NCBI GenBank assembly: GCA_964500205.1
Contig: CAZCNS010000006.1
Span: 186,001 to 250,000, forward strand
Length of the DNA stretch: 64,000 bases
Origin: UBA10329 sp964500205
GTDB lineage: Bacteria > Bacteroidota > Bacteroidia > UBA10329
Reading direction: 5' to 3'
Both the position numbers and the translations under genes were made by a program. A model generated the notes under the pieces. The model worked only from the letters and a program-made list of their open reading frames with translations, ran no database searches and was not told where the DNA came from. Below are positions 32,878-41,306 of the stretch, piece after piece; the stretch's first letter is position 1; every line of letters starts with the position of its first letter.

Positions 32878-33960
32878 TTACTTCTTGTAAAAAGGAGGCC
32901 TCACCACCACTGCTTTTATCGCCTTGTCTCTTATGCTAATGAATATCTCGGAGCCAGACTTGCTGTGCTCGGTCGAGACATACCCCAGTCCTATGGCCTT
33001 TTTCAATGAGGGTGACTGCGTGCCGCTGGTCACCTTCCCGATGACATGGCCTGAGGCGTCAACAATGGGGTAGTCGTGGCGCGGGATACCACGTTCGATC
33101 ATCTCGAACCCTACCAGCTTGCGCGATACGCCTTCCTCTTTTTGCTTAAGCAGCAGATCTTTGTCAATGAAGTCCTTGGTGAACTTGGTTACCCAGCCCA
33201 GTCCAGCCTCGATGGGTGATGTCGAGTCGTTAATATCATTACCATAGAGACAGAAACCCATTTCCAACCGGAGTGTGTCCCTCGCGCCCAATCCGACTGG
33301 TTTGATGCCGAACGGCTCACCGGCATTGAAGATGGCATTCCACATGTGGTCGGCATGCTCATTGTCGAAATAGACCTCAAAGCCGCCAGCACCGGTGTAG
33401 CCCGTTGCGCTAACCAGCACGTTGTCTACTCCTGCGAACTTCCCTTTCTGGAAGGTGTAGTAGCCCATGTCGGCAAGCGGTATGTCCGTGAGCGACTGCA
33501 GCGCCTCGGCAGCCTTTGGCCCTTGCACGGCCAGTAGGGTGGTCCTGTCGGATATATCCACCATCTCAGCACCGAAGCTGTTGTGCGCCAAGATGTGTGC
33601 CCAGTCCTTATCTATGTTGGATGCGTTGACCACCAGCATGAAGGTCTTAACGTCCATGCGATAGACGAGCAGGTCATCCACGATGCCACCCTTTCCATTG
33701 GGCATGCAGGAGTACTGCACCTTGCCATCGACCAGCGCGGAGACGTCATTGGTTGTCACCTTCTGAATCAGCTCCAATGCGCCCTCGCCACGGATGATGA
33801 ACTCTCCCATATGGCTCACATCGAAGACGCCTACAGCGTTGCGGACCGTGTCGTGCTCAGTGAGCAAACCTTCGTATTGCAGGGGCATCTCGTAGCCCGC
33901 GAAGGGAACCATCTTTGCACCGAGTGCCTTGTGCCTGGCGTTGAGTGAAGTGAATTTCAT
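32878..33960 (-). CDS. gcvT: Aminomethyltransferase, glycine cleavage system T protein
   Basis: 360 residues, full length. GcvT transfers the methylene group from the lipoyl H protein to tetrahydrofolate. Recognised by the N-terminus (ARHKALGAKMVPFAGYEMPL), the folate-binding Asp region (GVFDVSHMGEFIIRG), the GYTGAGGFEVYF motif and the C-terminal GKVTSGTQSPSLKKAIGLGY. Other gcv genes are not adjacent, which is common in the phylum. A -7 element (TAAGTTTG) lies about 20 bases upstream of the ATG. Confidence 0.96.
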   Translation of the reverse strand: MKFTSLNARHKALGAKMVPFAGYEMPLQYEGLLTEHDTVRNAVGVFDVSHMGEFIIRGEGALELIQKVTTNDVSALVDGKVQYSCMPNGKGGIVDDLLVYRMDVKTFMLVVNASNIDKDWAHILAHNSFGAEMVDISDRTTLLAVQGPKAAEALQSLTDIPLADMGYYTFQKGKFAGVDNVLVSATGYTGAGGFEVYFDNEHADHMWNAIFNAGEPFGIKPVGLGARDTLRLEMGFCLYGNDINDSTSPIEAGLGWVTKFTKDFIDKDLLLKQKEEGVSRKLVGFEMIERGIPRHDYPIVDASGHVIGKVTSGTQSPSLKKAIGLGYVSTEHSKSGSEIFISIRDKAIKAVVVRPPFYKK

Positions 33961-33980
33961 CCGTTATTCTTATGGAGCCG

Positions 33981-33988
33981 CAAACTTA
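33981..33988 (-). promoter_or_regulatory. -7 promoter element of gcvT
   Basis: TAAGTTTG on the minus strand, a full match to TAnnTTTG, with 20 bases between its last base and the gcvT ATG. Confidence 0.65.
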
Positions 33989-34066
33989 AGGGAAACAGGG
34001 CCGCAATACCGTCTGTCAATTGCGATGCTGTCAGTTCCTGACCCTTCACAAAAGGGCATGAAAAAA

Positions 34067-34164
34067 GGGGTAAGCTGACTGTGTCGCACCGCTACAACCT
34101 CCGACCCTTGCTGCATTCCTGCCCTGGGGGATTAAGAGGGAGCTGGTCGCACAGGACTTACCCC
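34067..34164 (-). ncRNA. ffs: Signal recognition particle RNA (small bacterial 4.5S type)
   Basis: On the minus strand a ~98-base RNA begins GGGGTAAGTCCTGTGCGACC and ends with its complement (GGTGCGACACAG, then CTTACCCC). The conserved hairpin core that binds Ffh is seen as CAGGGCAGGAATGCAGCAAG (compare GGAAGCAGC of other species). The 3' stem is followed directly by TTTTTT, which would terminate transcription. A perfect -7 element (TACCTTTG, 34177-34170) lies 5 bases before the paired 5' end. An open reading frame that crosses this gene on the other strand is not translated here. Confidence 0.92.
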
Positions 34165-34169
34165 GGCTG

Positions 34170-34177
34170 CAAAGGTA
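34170..34177 (-). promoter_or_regulatory. -7 promoter element of the SRP RNA gene
   Basis: TACCTTTG on the minus strand, a full match to TAnnTTTG, with a TTG (-33) about 19 bases further upstream. The RNA 5' end, fixed independently by base pairing, is 6 bases downstream of the last G. This gives a local estimate of element-to-start spacing. Confidence 0.8.
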
Positions 34178-34226
34178 GTACGTTTATCTCCGTGGACAAG
34201 CATCGGGTTTCACTTGTCCCTGACTC

Positions 34227-34234
34227 TATATTTG
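34227..34234 (+). promoter_or_regulatory. -7 promoter element of the DUF4199 gene
   Basis: TATATTTG, a full match to TAnnTTTG, 24 bases before the ATG at 34258. It shows that a longer upstream reading frame (into the SRP RNA gene) is not used. Confidence 0.75.
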
Positions 34235-34257
34235 CCGATGCAACAACGCTTCTGAAC

Positions 34258-34761
34258 ATGAGACATGCTATGAACTGGGGTGCAGTGCTCGGACTGCTGC
34301 TTATCATGTTGTCGCTTGTCCTTTATCTCTTGGATATGGGTGAGTCCAAGGCTGCTGGGGCTTCCTATGGCCTTATCATCGGAGTTATTTGCTATGGAAT
34401 ACTTAACAGACGGAAGGAGCAGGATGGCTTCATCAGCTATGGTGAAGGGCTTGCCACAGGAACTGCTATTGCCTTCTTCGGTGGTGTGATCGGTGGTTTT
34501 TATTCCTTCATTCACATGAGCTTCATTGACACGGATCAGGTGGGTAGGCTGCTCGCGGGTGTAGAAGACCAGTTGTTTGAGAGTGGTATGGCATCTTCTC
34601 AAGTGGATATGATGATGGGCATTTACCAGAAGATCTTTCGTCCGGCACCCATGTTCATCGTTAGCATTCTCGGTTCCACCTTCTTTGGTTTCATCGTGTC
34701 GCTCATTGCCGCGGCCATTTTCAGAAAAAAGGACGAGTCTTTCGAGGCGAATTTCAAGTGA
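34258..34761 (+). CDS. DUF4199 family inner-membrane protein
   Basis: 167 residues with four membrane helices: one from WGAVLGLLLIMLSLVLYLLD, a second in YGLIIGVICYGIL, a third in GTAIAFFGGVIGGFYSFIHM and a fourth in FIVSILGSTFFGFIVSLIAA. Between helices 2 and 3 is the family phrase KEQDGFISYGEGLATG. The family is common in Bacteroidota and its function is not known. It often sits directly before a GT2 glycosyltransferase, as it does here. Start set by the promoter at 34227. Confidence 0.88.
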   Translation: MRHAMNWGAVLGLLLIMLSLVLYLLDMGESKAAGASYGLIIGVICYGILNRRKEQDGFISYGEGLATGTAIAFFGGVIGGFYSFIHMSFIDTDQVGRLLAGVEDQLFESGMASSQVDMMMGIYQKIFRPAPMFIVSILGSTFFGFIVSLIAAAIFRKKDESFEANFK

Positions 34762-34766
34762 GAAAC

Positions 34767-34871
34767 AGCTTCAAGCCTTAAGCCGCAAGTTTTAAACTGC
34801 CCGGACGAAAGCCGCTGTCATCCAAGTCGTATCGGCAATCAACAATCATAACTCAACAATCATCAATCCCT
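34767..34871. repeat. Two degenerate heptanucleotide tracts before the GT2 gene
   Basis: Tract 1 (34767-34801): AGCTTCA, AGCCTTA, AGCCGCA, AGTTTTA, AACTGCC. Tract 2 (34837-34871): AATCAAC, AATCATA, ACTCAAC, AATCATC, AATCCCT, ending exactly at the TTG start of the next gene. Both keep strict 7-base phase with variation inside units. Confidence 0.72.
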
Positions 34872-35819
34872 TTGCAGCTTTCCCTCGTCATCCCGCTTTT
34901 TAATGAGGCCGAGTCGCTGCCCGAACTCACGGCTTGGATTGCGCGGGTAATGACTGCGAACAATTTCAGCTACGAGATCGTGTTCGTGGACGATGGCAGC
35001 ACGGACGAATCGTGGCGGGTCATCCAGCAGCTAAAGGCGGATAACCCCAACATCACCGCGCTGCGATTCCGTAGGAATTACGGCAAATCGGCAGGATTGA
35101 ACTGCGGTTTTGCCAAGGCGCAAGGCGATGTGGTCATCACGATGGATGCCGACCTACAGGACAGCCCCGAGGAGATTCCTGAGCTGTACCGGATGATCAC
35201 GGATGAAGGGCTTGATCTGGTCTCTGGTTGGAAACAGAAACGTTTTGACCCGCTCAGCAAGACTATTCCCACCAAGCTTTACAACTGGGCTGCAAGGCGC
35301 ATGTCAGGCATACAGCTCCATGATTTCAACTGCGGGCTAAAGGCATATCGCAGAGATGTGGTGAAGAGCATCGAGGTATATGGCGAGATGCATCGCTACA
35401 TCCCGGTCATAGCCAAGTGGGCGGGTTTTAAGAGAATAGGGGAGAAGGTGGTTCAGCACCAAGAGCGGAAGTTCGGAGTGACAAAATTCGGGATGGAGCG
35501 TTTCATCAATGGCCCGCTCGACCTCATGGTCATCACCTTCGTAAGTCGTTTTGGCAAGCGGCCCATGCACTTCTTCGGCAGTGTAGGCATGTTGATGTTC
35601 CTGCTGGGTGGAGGGGTGAGTTTCTATCTGTTGTTGCAGAAAGTGCTTGCCGTGACCAGCGGGGCAGTTTTCCGTGAGGTGACAGACCAACCACTGTTCT
35701 ACCTTGGACTGCTGGCCATGGTGCTTGGCACACAACTCTTCCTCGCGGGTTTCCTTGCAGAGATGATCGCCCGTTCGGCCAGCGACAGGAATCATTACCA
35801 TATCTCGGAAACGCTGTAG
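34872..35819 (+). CDS. GT2 family glycosyltransferase, polyprenyl-phosphate sugar synthase type (DPMS/ArnC/GtrB-like)
   Basis: 315 residues. GT-A catalytic domain with SLVIPLFNEAESLPEL, the nucleotide-binding VDDGSTDESW, the metal-binding MDADLQDSPEE and the acceptor-side DFNCGLKAYR, then two C-terminal membrane helices (HFFGSVGMLMFLLGGGVSFY; LAMVLGTQLFLAGFLAEMIA). Such enzymes move a sugar from a nucleotide donor to undecaprenyl phosphate at the inner face of the membrane. The start is a TTG immediately after a heptanucleotide tract. It is the first gene of the polysaccharide locus. Confidence 0.92.
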   Translation: MQLSLVIPLFNEAESLPELTAWIARVMTANNFSYEIVFVDDGSTDESWRVIQQLKADNPNITALRFRRNYGKSAGLNCGFAKAQGDVVITMDADLQDSPEEIPELYRMITDEGLDLVSGWKQKRFDPLSKTIPTKLYNWAARRMSGIQLHDFNCGLKAYRRDVVKSIEVYGEMHRYIPVIAKWAGFKRIGEKVVQHQERKFGVTKFGMERFINGPLDLMVITFVSRFGKRPMHFFGSVGMLMFLLGGGVSFYLLLQKVLAVTSGAVFREVTDQPLFYLGLLAMVLGTQLFLAGFLAEMIARSASDRNHYHISETL

Positions 35820-35851
35820 CAAGAGGGGGTCAGGGCTGACGAACCTGTCGA

Positions 35852-35883
35852 TGAAGACCTGAAATGCTGAAGACCTGAAATGC
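35852..35883. repeat. 16-bp tandem duplication spanning a start codon
   Basis: The sequence TGAAGACCTGAAATGC occurs twice head to tail (35852-35867 and 35868-35883). The second copy contains the ATG (35880) of the downstream glycosyltransferase; the first copy provides an out-of-frame ATG at 35864 that reads only four codons to a TGA. Confidence 0.9.
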
Positions 35884-37007
35884 TTCCCAAGAAATGCGTC
35901 ATCATAGGCCCGGCCTACCCGTTGCGGGGAGGCATTGCGCAGCTTAATGAGTCGCTGAGCAAGCAGCTGACCAAGATGGGTGTGGACAACGTCATTTATT
36001 CGTTTTCACTGCAATACCCCGATTTTCTTTTTCCCGGAAAAACACAGAAAGAGGAGGGGCATCGTGACCTTGGTGCAATGCGCATCCGTACTACCATTAA
36101 CTCCATTGCCCCGTGGACTTGGCTTTCGACAGCAAAGTCCATTCTTAACGAAAAGCCTGACATCGTCATCGTGCGGTTCTGGATTCCGTTCATGGCACCA
36201 ACGCTTTCGGCCATCTGCCGCTACGTGAAGAAGCGCTCGGACGTCCGTATCGTAGGGCTGCTTGATAATGTTATACCGCACGAGCACCGCATCGGGGATC
36301 GCTCTTTGACACGCATGTTCCTTAACTCCTGCGATAGCTTCGCGGTGATGTCATCGAGTGTGATGAGCGACCTCGCGTCTTTTGACCGGTCCAAGATCCG
36401 TAAGCTGCTCTATCACCCCATTTACGATCACTTTGGAGAAGCTGTTCCGATGGCTCAAGCACGCGAAAAGTTGGGGCTTTCAACCAGCGACCGTGTCATC
36501 CTGTTTTTCGGCATCGTTCGGCACTACAAGGGTCTCGACCTGCTACTGGAGGCTGTTGCAAAAATGCCCGATCGCAAGAATCTCAAAGTGCTCGTAGCAG
36601 GTGAGTTCTACGAGGGTAAGGACGAGTGCCTTCGCATCATCCGCGAGAACGGATTGGAGCAACAGGTCATTCTGCACGACCGGTTCATTCCTGAGAGCGA
36701 GGTGAAATACTACTTCTGCGCAGCGAACATCATGGCCCAGCCGTACCGCAGCGCAACACAGAGTGGTGTCACGCAGATCGCTTATCATTTCGAGACGCCA
36801 ATGCTTGTGACCAACGTGGGTGGGCTTCCAGAAATGGTGTCAGATGGTAAGGTGGGGTATGTCTGTTCTTCAGAGAATGGGGGCATAGCTAATTGCCTGT
36901 CGGATTTTTTCAGTGGCGAAAAGGAAAGGGAATTCAGGATGAGCCTCACAGAGGAAAAATCAAGGTTTGGTTGGGAAAAGTTTGCTGAGGAACTTTTGTT
37001 TTGGTAA
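35880..37007 (+). CDS. GT4 family glycosyltransferase
   Basis: 375 residues of GT-B fold. The N-terminal domain opens with CVIIGPAYPLRGGIAQLNES, containing the glycine-rich acceptor-side loop; the C-terminal donor domain has VILFFGIVRHYKGLDLLLEA and, near the end, the conserved segment around YRSATQSGVTQIAYHFETP where a Glu normally contacts the nucleotide sugar. Donor and acceptor unknown. It follows the GT2 gene by 60 bases; a 16-bp tandem duplication covers its start. Confidence 0.88.
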   Translation: MLPKKCVIIGPAYPLRGGIAQLNESLSKQLTKMGVDNVIYSFSLQYPDFLFPGKTQKEEGHRDLGAMRIRTTINSIAPWTWLSTAKSILNEKPDIVIVRFWIPFMAPTLSAICRYVKKRSDVRIVGLLDNVIPHEHRIGDRSLTRMFLNSCDSFAVMSSSVMSDLASFDRSKIRKLLYHPIYDHFGEAVPMAQAREKLGLSTSDRVILFFGIVRHYKGLDLLLEAVAKMPDRKNLKVLVAGEFYEGKDECLRIIRENGLEQQVILHDRFIPESEVKYYFCAANIMAQPYRSATQSGVTQIAYHFETPMLVTNVGGLPEMVSDGKVGYVCSSENGGIANCLSDFFSGEKEREFRMSLTEEKSRFGWEKFAEELLFW

Positions 37008-37085
37008 TGATCTGACTCGCTTGAAGAGGGTGTGAACGGCCTTCGGGTTTAATCGGATTTTTCCGTCTGCGCTGGGTTCCATACC

Positions 37086-37093
37086 TATATTTG
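37086..37093 (+). promoter_or_regulatory. -7 promoter element for the nucleotide-sugar gene cluster
   Basis: TATATTTG, a full TAnnTTTG match, before the aminotransferase gene. A TTG inside it at 37091 is in frame with the gene but cannot be the start if this promoter is used. It probably begins the transcript covering several downstream genes. Confidence 0.72.
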
Positions 37094-37132
37094 CCGCCCT
37101 TAAACGGGCCGCAGCCCACAATCATCGAAGCT

Positions 37133-38293
37133 TTGCGTGATATTCAGATGGTCGATCTCGGTGCGCAATACGCGCACATCCAAAAGGAGATTGATGAAGC
37201 GGTGCTGGGTGTGATCCGGTCCACCAAATTCATAGGTGGCCCGGAAGTCGATGGTTTCAAAACGGAATTGGAGGCATATCTGGGCGTGAAACACGTCATT
37301 TCGTGCGCCAACGGTACAGATGCGTTGCAGATCGCTATGATGGCCCTTGGTCTGAAACCGGGTGATGAGGTCATCACCCCCACGTTCACCTACATAGCGA
37401 CTGCTGAGGTCATTTCCCTTCTTGGTCTCACGCCCGTGCTGGTAGATGTGGACGCGGACACGTTCACCATTGACATCGCTCAGGTGGAGGCTGCCATTAC
37501 CTCGAAGACCAAAGCCATCGTGCCCGTTCATCTTTACGGTCAATGTGCCGACATGGAACGTCTCATCGCTATTGCGGAGAAGCACGGTATCCACATCATC
37601 GAGGACAATGCTCAGGCCATCGGTTCCGACTACTTTTTCTCGGATGGGAAAAAGGTGAAAGCGGGCACCATGGGCATTATTGGATGCACTTCCTTCTTCC
37701 CTTCCAAGAACCTCGGATGTTATGGAGACGGAGGTGCCATGATGACCAATGATGACGAATTGGCGCGCATCGCGAAGATGATCGCTTCGCACGGACAGTC
37801 GAAACAGTATGTGCATGACGTAGTGGGGTGCAACTCGCGCCTCGATGCCATGCAGGCGGCCGTTCTCCGCATCAAGTTGCGCCATCTGGACGATTACATC
37901 GCCCGCAGACAGGCCGTTGCCGATGCCTACGATGCGGCATTTGCCAACCACTCGAATATAAAGACACCGGTGCGCGACCTGCGTTCATCGCATGTTTTCC
38001 ATCAGTACACATTGGTGCTATGTGGAATAGACCGCAATGCGCTGCGCGATTTCCTCGCCACACAGGATGTTCCGAGCATGATCTACTATCCCATTCCGTT
38101 GCATAGACAGAAGGCTTTCAAGGATGCTCGGTACAGCGATGACGCGTTCCCTATCACCGACATGCTTTGCGAAAGCGTGATCTCCCTGCCCATCCATACT
38201 GAGATGGATGCAGACCAGCAGAAATACATCATCCAAAAGGTCTTGGAGGGAGTAATAGCTCATCAGAGTAAATCATTCACCACCATTTCGTAG
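37133..38293 (+). CDS. DegT/DnrJ/EryC1 aminotransferase, WbpE/WlbC-like
   Basis: About 386 residues. PLP-dependent sugar aminotransferase: NGTDALQIAM (cofactor phosphate), DNAQAIGS (pyridine ring Asp) and the Schiff-base lysine in FFPSKNLGCYGDGGAMM. With the acetyltransferase at 40717 and the UDP-GlcNAc dehydrogenase at 41346 it fits the step that converts UDP-3-keto-GlcNAcA to UDP-GlcNAc3NA, using glutamate. The family N-terminus reads M-x-x-IQMVDL, matched by a TTG at 37133 (LRDIQMVDLG); an ATG at 37148 is the alternative. Confidence 0.88.
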   Translation: MRDIQMVDLGAQYAHIQKEIDEAVLGVIRSTKFIGGPEVDGFKTELEAYLGVKHVISCANGTDALQIAMMALGLKPGDEVITPTFTYIATAEVISLLGLTPVLVDVDADTFTIDIAQVEAAITSKTKAIVPVHLYGQCADMERLIAIAEKHGIHIIEDNAQAIGSDYFFSDGKKVKAGTMGIIGCTSFFPSKNLGCYGDGGAMMTNDDELARIAKMIASHGQSKQYVHDVVGCNSRLDAMQAAVLRIKLRHLDDYIARRQAVADAYDAAFANHSNIKTPVRDLRSSHVFHQYTLVLCGIDRNALRDFLATQDVPSMIYYPIPLHRQKAFKDARYSDDAFPITDMLCESVISLPIHTEMDADQQKYIIQKVLEGVIAHQSKSFTTIS

Positions 38294-38305
38294 TAATTCA
38301 AATCA

Positions 38306-39628
38306 ATGAAGATCGCAGTAGTAGGTACTGGGTACGTTGGACTTGTCACAGGCACTTGCCTAGCAGAGACGGGCAACACGGTGGTATGCGTGGACATTGA
38401 CAAGAACAAGGTGGAGCGGATGCGCAATGGTGAGGTTCCTATTTATGAGCCCCACTTGGACGTCCTGTTCCATCGTAATATCAAGCAGGGACGGCTGAGC
38501 TTTACCACCGATTTGGCCGAGGCCATCAAGGATGCGAAAGTGATTTTCCTCGCGCTGCCCACGCCCCCTGGTGAGGATGGAAGTGCTGATCTTTCGTACG
38601 TGCTGGGCGTGGCTGATGAACTGGGTAAAATCATCACCGACTATAAAGTCATTGTAGATAAGAGCACCGTCCCTGTAGGCACTGCCGACAAGGTTACTGC
38701 TGCTGTTGCAATACACGCCAAGGTTGATTTCGATGTGGTCTCCAACCCTGAATTTTTGCGTGAGGGATTCGCAGTGGATGACTTCCTGAAGCCCGACCGC
38801 GTGGTGGTGGGCACCAGCAGTGCAAGGGCCGAAGCGGTCATGGCCGAGCTCTACAAACCATACGTGCGTCAGGGCAACCCCATCATCTTCATGGATGAGA
38901 AGAGTGCCGAGTTGACCAAGTATGCGGCCAACGCCTTCCTCGCCACCAAGATCACATTCATGAATGAGATCGCCAACCTCTGTGAGCGGTTGGATGCTGA
39001 CGTGGATAAGGTGCGCATCGGCATCGGCACGGATACGCGAATCGGCAAGAGGTTCCTCTTTCCAGGTATCGGCTATGGCGGAAGCTGCTTCCCGAAGGAT
39101 GTTCAAGCTTTGGCAAAGTCAGCCAACGAGGTGGGCTACGAATTCCCATTGCTCACAAGTGTGATGAAGGTGAATGAGGAGCAGAAGACCATCATCGTTC
39201 CCAAGATCCTTGATTTCTTTGGAGGTGACCTGAAAGGAAAACATTTCGCCATGTGGGGACTGGCTTTCAAGCCAGACACTGACGACATCCGAGAGGCCCC
39301 TGCGTTGTACGTCATTGAAAGGCTTTTGGAAGCTGGTGCCACCATCACCTCTTTTGACCCCGAAGCAATGGCTAATGTCAAGAAGGTTTTGGGCGAAAGA
39401 ATCTCATTCGCAGAAGACCAGTACGGAGCTCTTGAGAATGCAGATGCCCTCATCATCGCCACCGAATGGTCGGTGTTCCGCTCACCCGATTTTGACAAAG
39501 TCTCGAAAATGTTGAAAGAGAAAGTCATCTTTGACGGCCGCAACCTCTATGAACTTCCGCACATGGTTGAACTTGGATTCTACTATAACAGCATCGGTCG
39601 TAGAACCGTTGTCCCTTCGGTAAAATGA
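38306..39628 (+). CDS. ugd: UDP-glucose 6-dehydrogenase
   Basis: 440 residues. Oxidises UDP-glucose twice to UDP-glucuronate with NAD+. Rossmann motif at the N-terminus (MKIAVVGTGYVGLVTGTCLA), KSTVPVGT, the NPEFLREGFAVDDF segment, and the catalytic cysteine in GYGGSCFPKD; the C-terminal nucleotide-sugar domain has WGLAFKPDTDDIREAPA. The product is the substrate of the next gene. It begins 12 bases after the aminotransferase. Confidence 0.96.
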   Translation: MKIAVVGTGYVGLVTGTCLAETGNTVVCVDIDKNKVERMRNGEVPIYEPHLDVLFHRNIKQGRLSFTTDLAEAIKDAKVIFLALPTPPGEDGSADLSYVLGVADELGKIITDYKVIVDKSTVPVGTADKVTAAVAIHAKVDFDVVSNPEFLREGFAVDDFLKPDRVVVGTSSARAEAVMAELYKPYVRQGNPIIFMDEKSAELTKYAANAFLATKITFMNEIANLCERLDADVDKVRIGIGTDTRIGKRFLFPGIGYGGSCFPKDVQALAKSANEVGYEFPLLTSVMKVNEEQKTIIVPKILDFFGGDLKGKHFAMWGLAFKPDTDDIREAPALYVIERLLEAGATITSFDPEAMANVKKVLGERISFAEDQYGALENADALIIATEWSVFRSPDFDKVSKMLKEKVIFDGRNLYELPHMVELGFYYNSIGRRTVVPSVK

Positions 39629-39663
39629 GAAACCAGTTGTCGTCTCATGGAATGTCACAACAC

Positions 39664-39698
39664 GCTAACAGCTAAAGGCTAATGGCTACAGGCTCAGC
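39664..39698. repeat. Heptanucleotide tract containing the start codon of the UXS gene
   Basis: Five 7-mers in phase: GCTAACA, GCTAAAG, GCTAATG, GCTACAG, GCTCAGC. The ATG at 39682 is part of the third unit, and the last two units encode the first residues of the protein. Confidence 0.78.
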
Positions 39699-40683
39699 AA
39701 AGAGAATTCTCATCACAGGTGCAGCGGGCTTCCTCGGCTCACATCTCTGCGACCGTTTCATCAAGGAGGGCTGCGCTGTGGTGGGCATGGATAACCTCAT
39801 TACTGGTGACCTGCGCAACATCGAGCATCTTTTCAAACTGAAGGAATTCGAGTTCTATCACCATGATGTGAGCAGCTATGTGCACGTAGCGGGAAACATC
39901 GACTACATCCTGCACTTCGCCTCGCCCGCAAGCCCGATAGATTATCTGAAAATCCCAATTCAGACGCTGAAAGTTGGTTCGTTGGGAACACACAATCTTC
40001 TAGGTCTCGCCAAGGCAAAGGGGGCCAGGATCCTTGTGGCCTCCACATCAGAGGTCTATGGCGACCCGACCGTTCATCCGCAGACCGAGGATTACCACGG
40101 AAACGTGAATACCATCGGCCCGCGTGGCGTTTATGATGAGGCTAAGCGTTTTCAAGAAGCGATAACCATGGCGTATCACCGCTATCATGGGTTGGAGACG
40201 CGCATCATCCGTATCTTCAACACATACGGCCCAAGGATGCGGCTGAATGACGGCCGTGTGCTACCTGCTTTCATAGGGCAGGCCTTACGTGGCGAGGACC
40301 TCACCGTGTTTGGTGACGGTTCGCAGACGCGCTCCTTTTGCTATGTTGACGATCTGGTGGAAGGCATTTATCGGCTGCTTCATTCTGATTATTCCGAACC
40401 CGTGAACATCGGCAACCCAGATGAGATTACCATTGCGCAGTTCGCAGAGGAGATCATCTCGCTGACAGGCACTACACAAAAGGTGATTTACAAGCCGCTG
40501 CCACAGGATGACCCGATGCAAAGGCAGCCGAACATCGATCGCGCACGCAGCATACTGGGCTGGGAGCCGAAGGTTGGCCGCGCAGAAGGGCTGAAGATTA
40601 CTTACGATTATTTCAAGAGCCTCTCGCAAGAGGAGCTCTACAAGAAAGAGCACAACACCTTTGAAGGATACATTAGAAAGTGA
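39682..40683 (+). CDS. uxs: UDP-glucuronate decarboxylase (UDP-xylose synthase)
   Basis: 333 residues, extended SDR family. Motifs: RILITGAAGFLGSHLCDRFI, the HFASPASPIDYLKIP signature, the Ser-Thr-SEVYGDP segment, the catalytic Tyr-x3-Lys in GVYDEAKRFQEA, and the substrate-binding NTYGPRMRLNDGRV, which is diagnostic of UXS. It converts UDP-glucuronate from Ugd to UDP-xylose, so the surface polysaccharide probably contains xylose or a derived pentose. The start codon lies in a heptanucleotide repeat. Confidence 0.95.
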   Translation: MATGSAKRILITGAAGFLGSHLCDRFIKEGCAVVGMDNLITGDLRNIEHLFKLKEFEFYHHDVSSYVHVAGNIDYILHFASPASPIDYLKIPIQTLKVGSLGTHNLLGLAKAKGARILVASTSEVYGDPTVHPQTEDYHGNVNTIGPRGVYDEAKRFQEAITMAYHRYHGLETRIIRIFNTYGPRMRLNDGRVLPAFIGQALRGEDLTVFGDGSQTRSFCYVDDLVEGIYRLLHSDYSEPVNIGNPDEITIAQFAEEIISLTGTTQKVIYKPLPQDDPMQRQPNIDRARSILGWEPKVGRAEGLKITYDYFKSLSQEELYKKEHNTFEGYIRK

Positions 40684-40716
40684 CCCTTCTGAAGTTCTCC
40701 AAGGAAAGGGAATCCA

Positions 40717-41301
40717 ATGAAACTGATGGAGAAGAATTATATATCACACGAGACGGCCGTCATTGACGAGGGATGCACCATCGGCAAGGGTACACGCATT
40801 TGGCATTTCAGCCATATTATGCCGAATTGCATGATCGGTGAGAATTGCAATTTGGGACAGAATGTAGTTGTGTCGCCAGGAGTGGTTCTGGGCAACAACG
40901 TTAAGGTTCAGAACAATGTCTCCATCTACACAGGAGTCATCTGCGAGGATGACGTATTCTTGGGGCCGAGCATGGTGTTCACGAACGTCATAAATCCGCG
41001 AAGCGCAGTGAATCGCAGAGACCAGTACATGGAGACCCGTGTGGGACGTGGGGCATCCATCGGAGCTAACGCAACGGTGGTCTGCGGTCACAACATCGGG
41101 GCGTTTGCTTTCATTGGAGCAGGTGCGGTGGTGACAAAGGAAGTACCTGCATACGCGTTGGTCGTGGGCAATCCATCGCGCCAGATAGGTTGGATGAGCG
41201 AATTCGGTCATCGCCTGAATTTTGATGATAACGGAACAGCCATCTGCCCTGAAAGCGGAGAAACCTATCAACTGAAAAACGGTCGCGTGACCAAAGCTTG
41301 A
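40717..41301 (+). CDS. Left-handed beta-helix N-acetyltransferase, WbpD/WlbB-like
   Basis: 194 residues of hexapeptide repeats (for example IGKGTRIWHFSHIM, GENCNLGQNVVVSPGVVLGN, and GANATVVCGHNIGAFAFIGA). It matches the enzymes that acetylate the 3-amino group of UDP-GlcNAc3NA with acetyl-CoA, giving UDP-2,3-diacetamido-2,3-dideoxy-glucuronate, as in Pseudomonas B-band O antigen. The typical MVFTNVINPRS segment and a short C-terminus with GETYQLKNG are present. It lies between UXS and the UDP-GlcNAc dehydrogenase. An ATG at 40726 is an alternative start. Confidence 0.88.
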   Translation: MKLMEKNYISHETAVIDEGCTIGKGTRIWHFSHIMPNCMIGENCNLGQNVVVSPGVVLGNNVKVQNNVSIYTGVICEDDVFLGPSMVFTNVINPRSAVNRRDQYMETRVGRGASIGANATVVCGHNIGAFAFIGAGAVVTKEVPAYALVVGNPSRQIGWMSEFGHRLNFDDNGTAICPESGETYQLKNGRVTKA

Positions 41302-41306
41302 ATCTC

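Noticed and set aside
31402..33009. Plus-strand frames opposite surA and gcvT (for example 32026-33009)
   Set aside because: Shadows of the minus-strand genes; the SurA product has a signal peptide and parvulin motifs.
34081..34257. Longer N-terminus for the DUF4199 protein
   Set aside because: It would run through the SRP RNA gene and its own -7 element at 34227, and the extra residues have no family support.
37091..37132. TTG at 37091 as start of the aminotransferase
   Set aside because: It lies inside the TATATTTG promoter element; the family N-terminus begins about 14 codons later.
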